DNA of 64,000 nucleotides from Emiliania huxleyi CCMP1516. Its lineage: Eukaryota > Haptophyta > Isochrysidales > Noelaerhabdaceae. Made by a program: the position numbers and the translations under genes. The notes under the pieces are model-generated. The model was not told where the DNA came from. It did not search any database and saw nothing but the letters and a program-made list of their open reading frames with translations. The stretch covers positions 291,572 through 355,571 of the forward strand of contig NW_005198537.1 of the NCBI RefSeq assembly GCF_000372725.1, in the 5' to 3' direction. Of the stretch, positions 62,475 to 64,000 are shown piece by piece; positions within the stretch are counted from its first letter, which is position 1; every line of letters starts with the position of its first letter.

Positions 62475-63515
62475 CTACTCCACGATGTCGTGCAACTGTG
62501 CGTATCCTCTTCTCTCGGCCAGAGTCATCTTTGGGCGCTCCGCGCCGCCGCCGCCGGAGGGCGTCGTGACCGTCGCCGTGACGGTCGCCCCTCCGCCGGC
62601 CGCTGCTCGCGGCGCCGAGTGATCAAAGAAGGCGCCCGAGACGAGGGCGATCTTCTTCATCGGGAAGTTCTCCTCGACCACGTGCACGCGCCGCGCCATC
62701 AAGCGGTACGTCGCCGCCACGAGCGCCGTCAGGCCCAGCGAGGTGAGCAGGTTGGGCGCCTCGGCCAAAAAGGCAAAGACTGCGCCCGCAGCGAGGAAGG
62801 AGTAGATCGAGAGGTAGACGAGGTACGAGACGAGCTCGTACTCGGCGAGGATGCCCTCGACGGCCTTGTTCATCGACCCGTCCGGCCCGCGCAGCGCGAG
62901 CCCAGGCCCGAGCATCGTGATGGCCGTGGTGCCAAAGGCGGCCTCGAGCCCGCAGCACATCGTGAGCAGGTTGGCAGCCACAAAGAGGGCCTGCCTGTAC
63001 TCGCCGCCGCAAGGCACGCACGCGCCGATCGCCGCGCTGTACGTGGTCCCCGTCTCGCAGTCCGACGAGTCGCACGGCGCCTCGTCTCCGCAGGCCTGGC
63101 AGCCGCCGCCCACCATCGCCTCGCCGACAGGGCACTCGGACCACTCGGGCGCCTGGTGAGAGTGCCACCCGCAGTTCGCGTCCTTGAAGTAGTCCAGCTT
63201 GGTGTAGACCAGGCCTACGGCGCGAACCCAGCCTCCGCCTCCTCCGCTCCTCTGGTCCCGCCAGGCAGGTGCGCGAGCGGGGCGGGGTGGTCGCGTGCCG
63301 AAGAAGCCAAGACCCGAGAATATCGCCGACACCATGCCCATGGTCCGGCAGTTGTTCACATACAGCTCGAGCTCGCGCTCGCGGATGGCCAGCAGCCTCA
63401 CCTGCACAGCCGGATTTGCGGTTACAGCAGGTGAGCGTGAGCTGGTGCCCGCCGAGAGACGGCGCCTTTGCGCCTTTGTACGGTTCTCCAGCGCAGCCTT
63501 GTCCGCGTACAGCAT
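62475..63515 (-). CDS. Four-TM membrane protein, ORAI-like calcium-channel family (tentative)
   Basis: Predicted 301 aa from three exons; introns 63402-63452 and 63215-63298 are both GC-AG and phase-consistent. Helix 1 follows a charged segment: RERELELYVNNCRTMGMVSA then IFSGLGFFGLVY, as in ORAI where a basic helix enters TM1. A Cys-rich loop follows (about 60 residues, ECPVGEAMVGGGCQACG). TM2 reads LFVAANLLTMCCGLEAAFGT, followed by MLGPGLALRGPDGSMNKAVE, a stretch I associate with ORAI-like proteins of microalgae. TM3 is VYLSIYSFLAAGAVFAFLAE and TM4 LLTSLGLTALVAATYRLMA. The Cys-rich extracellular loop is unusual for ORAI. The topology is well supported; the family is inference. Confidence 0.5.
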   Translation of the reverse strand: MLYADKAALENRTKAQRRRLSAGTSSRSPAVTANPAVQVRLLAIRERELELYVNNCRTMGMVSAIFSGLGFFGTRPPRPARAPAWRDQRSGGGGGWVRAVGLVYTKLDYFKDANCGWHSHQAPEWSECPVGEAMVGGGCQACGDEAPCDSSDCETGTTYSAAIGACVPCGGEYRQALFVAANLLTMCCGLEAAFGTTAITMLGPGLALRGPDGSMNKAVEGILAEYELVSYLVYLSIYSFLAAGAVFAFLAEAPNLLTSLGLTALVAATYRLMARRVHVVEENFPMKKIALVSGAFFDHSAPRAAAGGGATVTATVTTPSGGGGAERPKMTLAERRGYAQLHDIVE

Positions 63516-63788
63516 GGCCCGTCGATGCGAGGATGGATGAGATGGCGGAAGGCGGTTTAGTCGCGCTACAGACGCTTCTACTGCAAGCTGACACGGACGA
63601 GCGGCTCCCGGACGAGCGGCTCTTGGATGTGCCGCTCCCGCGGCGCTGTAAATTCCCTTTTCTCTGCTGATCAGTGCTATTTGTGGTGCCGTCCAAGAGT
63701 TTTTTAGGGTCGATTCCGCATGGAACGGGACCCCTCGATCGTCTCGCCCTCCCTCGTGTGTTCATCAAAACAAAACGGAATGAATGCA

Positions 63789-63858
63789 ATCAACCTGGCA
63801 ACCCTGTCTGCACGTCTCGCGCGCGCGTGAACAGGGCTCCAGGCCTCAAATGTTGGCC
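63789..63858. repeat. Copy of AACCTGGCAACCCTGTCTGC repeat
   Basis: About 65 bp (AACCTGGCAACCCTGTCTGC to GAACAGGGCTCCAGGCC) match 12338-12408 closely; the end piece also occurs at 31826. These are parts of one small dispersed repeat. Confidence 0.8.
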
Positions 63859-63971
63859 TGCACAAGCTTTTCCGGCAAACAAAAAGGAAAACAGAGGGTC
63901 CCCAGGCTGCCCAGCACTTTGCGTTTCCGGAAATTTCCAGGGAAAACAGAGGGTGTTTGGTGCTCCATTCT

Positions 63972-63989
63972 GGAAACTCGCGAGTTTCC
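63972..63989. repeat. Perfect 18-bp palindrome
   Basis: GGAAACTCGCGAGTTTCC at the window end, with GGAAAACAGAGGGT repeated at about 63887 and 63943 nearby. Possibly the edge of another repeat. Confidence 0.6.
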
Positions 63990-64000
63990 CTGAGTCTGAG

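Overview
This window is nuclear DNA of a GC-rich, flagellated microalga, most likely a haptophyte. Genes are broken by short introns (about 47-250 bp). Of 52 introns I could place by reading frame and protein-family alignment, about 34 use a GC donor (GC-AG) and only about 18 use GT-AG. An enkurin gene (flagellar axoneme), a mitochondrial-type ClpB, a VAC14 homologue, an SLC44 transporter, a dynamin and an ORAI-like membrane protein confirm a eukaryote. Proline-rich linkers and C-x2-WC cysteine modules fit algal secreted proteins. The species is inferred, not shown.

Layout. 0-0.65 kb: 5' part of a GOST/PTM1-like membrane protein (minus), cut by the window edge. 1-2.8 kb: no gene; a cluster of GC-rich palindromes. 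2.86-3.74 kb: aldo-keto-reductase-like protein that has lost its catalytic tetrad. 4.46-7.62 kb (minus): secreted subtilisin-like protease with a proline-rich stalk and two cysteine modules. 8.3-13.9 kb: hypothetical proteins, a glycosyltransferase-like gene, and nested repeats. 14.1-15.7 kb: FAD monooxygenase. 16.3-20.4 kb (minus): SLC44 choline-transporter-like gene with 13 exons and an intronic assembly gap. 20.75-24.4 kb: ClpB/Hsp78 with 11 exons. 24.45-27.96 kb (minus): a probably N-myristoylated fusion of an apyrase-like ASKHA domain with an R-S-E ADP-ribosyltransferase domain, the most unusual gene here.

28-33.9 kb is a repeat-rich stretch with a TIR element, a Cys-rich AT-hook protein, and fossil reverse-transcriptase and tyrosine-recombinase fragments. 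33.9-37.5 kb (minus): dynamin-related GTPase with a gap. 37.6-42.8 kb is almost wholly repeats: two TCGAG-rich satellites, a foldback with about 310-bp arms, a TIR element with perfect 34-bp ends, and copies of a conserved dispersed repeat. 42.8-46.1 kb: VAC14 homologue. 47-48.7 kb (minus): truncated cryptochrome. 49.7-50.7 kb: alpha/beta hydrolase. 51.2-52.0 kb (minus): PSPSPQ-repeat protein. 53.4-54.6 kb: two-module protein of unknown function. 55.5-57.0 kb (minus): enkurin. 57.6-59.4 kb: broken flavin amine oxidase. 60.4-61.6 kb (minus): FCP1-like HAD phosphatase. 62.5-63.5 kb (minus): ORAI-like four-TM protein.

The genes do not form one pathway. The main themes are genome dynamics: two ClpB introns whose GC-AG splice sites both lie inside 30-31 bp direct duplications of exon sequence (apparent intron gain), very small dispersed pyrimidine-tract elements with direct-repeat flanks, several TIR and foldback elements, and a dispersed repeat lying just upstream of two genes. 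I saw no tRNA, rRNA or CRISPR array. Exon ends come from reading the sequence by eye; they are phase-checked where intron coordinates are given, but single-base errors remain possible.
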